Shown: one piece after another, positions 62,138 through 64,000 of the stretch
Layout of the letters: every line of letters starts with the position of its first letter
How positions within the stretch are numbered: the first letter of the stretch is position 1
Source: Actinomycetota bacterium
GTDB taxonomy: Bacteria; Actinomycetota; UBA4738; HRBIN12
Length of the DNA stretch: 64,000 nt
NCBI GenBank assembly: GCA_035697485.1
Contig: DASSCU010000011.1
Coordinates: 1 to 64,000, forward strand
Direction of reading: 5' to 3'
Made by a program: the position numbers and the translations under genes
The notes under the pieces: generated by a model
The model's input: the letters and a program-made list of their open reading frames with translations, nothing else
Databases searched by the model: none
What the model was told of the DNA's origin: nothing

Positions 62138-62874
62138 GCTTCCTGCTCGACATCGATCGCTCGCGCGTGCCCGAGCACGTCGCGATCGTGATGGACGGCA
62201 ACGGCCGGTGGGCGCAGCAGCGAGGGCTGGCCCGTACCGAGGGCCACGGCGCCGGTGAGGAGGCCCTCTGGGACACCGTGAAGGGCGCGAACGAGGTCGG
62301 CGTGCGATGGCTCACGGTCTACGCGTTCAGCACCGAGAACTGGAAGCGCCCCCAGCCCGAGGTGCTCTACCTGATGAACTTCAACCGCGATCTGCTGCGG
62401 CGCCGTCGCGACGAGCTCAACGGCATGAACGTGCGCATCCGATGGGCCGGCCGGCGCGACTGGCGCATGCCGCGCAGCGTGCTGAAGGAGATGCGAATCT
62501 CCGAGCAGCTCACGCGTGACAACACGGGCATGACGCTCACGATCGCGTTCAACTACGGAGGCCGAGCGGAGATCGTCGATGCGGTGAAGGACCTGGCGCG
62601 TGACGTCCGGGACGGCACGCTCAAGCCCGAGAAGGTGAACGAGCGCGAGATCGCCAAGCGCCTGTACCACGCCGACATGCCTGAACCCGACCTGCTGATC
62701 CGCACGAGCGGCGAGGAGCGCATCTCGAACTTCCTGCTGTGGGAGGTCGCGTACTCCGAACTGTGGTTCACGCCCGTCTTCTGGCCGGACTTCACGCGCG
62801 AGACGCTCTTCGAGGCGATCCGCGACTTCCAGAAGCGCACCCGTCGGTTCGGGGCGCTGCGCGAGGACGACTGA
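62134..62874 (+). CDS. uppS: Isoprenyl (undecaprenyl-type) diphosphate synthase
   Basis: Cis-prenyltransferase of 246 residues making the lipid carrier for wall polymers. Catalytic D21 in VMDGNGRWAQQRGLART, then WLTVYAFSTENWKRP, FNYGGRAEIVDAVKDLA, and the closing DLLIRTSGEERISNFLLWEVAYSELWF motif. Chain length (decaprenyl or undecaprenyl) cannot be told. ATG overlaps the recO stop. recO-uppS-glyS order is common. Confidence 0.96.
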   Translation: MSFLLDIDRSRVPEHVAIVMDGNGRWAQQRGLARTEGHGAGEEALWDTVKGANEVGVRWLTVYAFSTENWKRPQPEVLYLMNFNRDLLRRRRDELNGMNVRIRWAGRRDWRMPRSVLKEMRISEQLTRDNTGMTLTIAFNYGGRAEIVDAVKDLARDVRDGTLKPEKVNEREIAKRLYHADMPEPDLLIRTSGEERISNFLLWEVAYSELWFTPVFWPDFTRETLFEAIRDFQKRTRRFGALREDD

Positions 62875-62932
62875 CCGAACGGCGCGGTCGTGACGTTCCC
62901 GTTGCGGTCCGGGTCCGTGTGCGGGACACCGG

Positions 62933-62938
62933 TACGAT
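62933..62938 (+). promoter_or_regulatory. -10 hexamer TACGAT of glyS
   Basis: TACGAT lies 54 nt before ATG 62993, so glyS has a real leader holding gggagaaggga. Confidence 0.45.
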
Positions 62939-62953
62939 GGTCTCCACGCCAGC

Positions 62954-62970
62954 GGCCGCCGCCAGCGGCC
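62954..62970 (+). other. Short hairpin in the glyS leader
   Basis: GGCCGC-cgcca-GCGGCC, 6-bp GC stem and 5-nt loop just upstream of the SD gggagaaggg (62971). It could modulate translation. No T-box features are visible. Confidence 0.4.
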
Positions 62971-62992
62971 GGGAGAAGGGAGACCCGCACCG

Positions 62993-64000
62993 ATGACCGA
63001 CCTCATGGAGGCCGTCACCAGCCTCGCGAAGCGCCGGGGCATCGCGTTCCAGTCCGCGGAGATCTACGGCGGGTTGCGCTCGTCGTGGGACTACGGCCCC
63101 CTCGGGGTCGAGCTGCGGCGGAACATCCGCAACGCCTGGTGGCGCTCGACCGTGCAACTGCGCGACGACGTCGTCGGCGTCGAGGCCGCGGTGATCACGA
63201 GCCCCCGTGTCTGGCAGGCGAGCGGACACCTCGACACGTTCCACGACCCGCTCGTCGAATGCACGAATTGCCACCAGCGCTGGCGTGAGGATCACCTCGC
63301 GGCCGATGCGAACGGCATCGTGACGTGTCCGAACTGTGGTGGGGCCGAGTTCACCGAGCCGAAGCAGTTCAACCTGATGCTGAAGACGTTCCTCGGCCCG
63401 ATCGAGGACGACGACGCCGTCGCGTATCTGCGTCCCGAGACGGCCCAGGGCATGTTCGTGAACTTCTCGGCGATCCAGACCGTGTCTCGCAAGAAGCTCC
63501 CGTTCGGCATCGCCCAGATCGGGAAGTCATTCCGCAACGAGATCACGCCGGGGAACTTCATCTTCCGCACGCGCGAGTTCGAGCAGATGGAGATGGAGTT
63601 CTTCGTCGAGCCCGGCAGCGACGAGGAGTGGTTCGAGTACTGGGTCGAGCAGCGTCTGAACTGGTACCTCGAGCTCGGGGTGTCGAAGGAGAAGCTGCAG
63701 CTGCGCCCGCACGACGCGGAAGAGCTCGCGCACTACGCGAAGGCGGCCACCGACGTCGAGTACGAGTTCCCGTTCGGCTGGCAGGAGCTCGAGGGCATCG
63801 CGAACCGCACGGACTACGACCTGAACGCGCACCAGTCCGCAAGCGGCGAGGACCTCACGTACTTCGATCAGGAGCAGGAATCGCGGTACCTGCCGTACGT
63901 GGTCGAGCCGGCCGTGGGCGTCGATCGGGCGCTGCTCGTGTTCCTGCTCGACGCGTATCGCGTCGAGGAGGTGCCAACCGCGAAGGGCGACACCGACAAG
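62993..64000 (+). CDS. glyS: Glycyl-tRNA synthetase (3' end beyond the window)
   Basis: Class II (homodimeric, eukaryote-like) glycyl-tRNA synthetase, first 336 residues; the frame is open at the window end. N-terminus [17 protein letters not shown] and [16 protein letters not shown] are diagnostic. Zinc site CTNCHQRW and CPNCGG; class II motif 2 is [11 protein letters not shown] with [17 protein letters not shown], and YRVEE near the end starts the next region. No frameshift. It follows uppS by 118 bp with its own leader and SD. Confidence 0.95.
   Translation, partial: MTDLMEAVTSLAKRRGIAFQSAEIYGGLRSSWDYGPLGVELRRNIRNAWWRSTVQLRDDVVGVEAAVITSPRVWQASGHLDTFHDPLVECTNCHQRWREDHLAADANGIVTCPNCGGAEFTEPKQFNLMLKTFLGPIEDDDAVAYLRPETAQGMFVNFSAIQTVSRKKLPFGIAQIGKSFRNEITPGNFIFRTREFEQMEMEFFVEPGSDEEWFEYWVEQRLNWYLELGVSKEKLQLRPHDAEELAHYAKAATDVEYEFPFGWQELEGIANRTDYDLNAHQSASGEDLTYFDQEQESRYLPYVVEPAVGVDRALLVFLLDAYRVEEVPTAKGDTDK

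Overview
The window is a contig piece from a high-GC bacterium (roughly 70% G+C by eye, strong G/C bias at third codon positions, many GTG starts). The gene orders comEA-comEC-holA-rpsT-lepA-hemW-hrcA-dnaJ-HIT-phoH-ybeY-CNNM-cdd-era and recO-uppS-glyS point to Actinomycetota. Streptomyces-like and mycobacterial hallmarks are absent, so the class is left open. No rRNA, tRNA, CRISPR array, transposase or prophage gene was seen. Many operon-leading genes have a TANNNT -10 hexamer 5-10 nt before the start codon, which implies leaderless transcripts. I used this signal to choose several starts.

Layout. Positions 1-2700 hold small unrecognised proteins and a secreted beta-propeller-like protein. 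Positions 2761-9777 are one co-directional cluster for oxidation and deamination of a purine-like heterocycle: LLM flavin oxidoreductase, three-subunit molybdenum hydroxylase, SsnA-like amidohydrolase and YgeW-like carbamoyltransferase. Three of its six genes are broken by an N-terminal lesion, an in-frame stop, or a stop plus a 1-nt deletion. Positions 9774-17782 carry a saccharopine dehydrogenase-like enzyme, an SRPBCC protein, a PAS-PAS-GGDEF-EAL protein, leuS and a sulfite oxidase-like enzyme. Positions 17818-35188 are the conserved core run from comEA to era. It is interrupted once, between comEC and holA, where three small genes sit between the intact comEC 3' end and a second, diverged comEC C-terminal fragment.

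Positions 35199-61228 are an accessory island of about 26 kb between era and recO, which are normally close neighbours. It starts with a phosphotransferase remnant. An IclR regulator follows, with palindromic sites at its own promoter and at a divergent amidohydrolase/operon promoter. That operon encodes a D-threonine aldolase-like enzyme, an SDR, an UlaG-like hydrolase, a zinc alcohol dehydrogenase, a GH4 glycosidase and a U32-like TIM-barrel protein. A divergent DeoR repressor then faces a second operon: SIS isomerase, ABC sugar importer, a second GH4, a cupredoxin lipoprotein, an MsmK-type ATPase and a DeoC-ALDH-short ALDH aldehyde module. The two operons together look like uptake and NAD-dependent breakdown of an unidentified glycoside. 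The island ends with an McrB-like AAA+ ATPase plus a miniature DUF2357-like partner, an orphan histidine-kinase ATPase fragment, and an ECF sigma/anti-sigma/ABC exporter operon. Positions 61397-64000 return to core genes: recO, uppS and glyS, which runs off the end.
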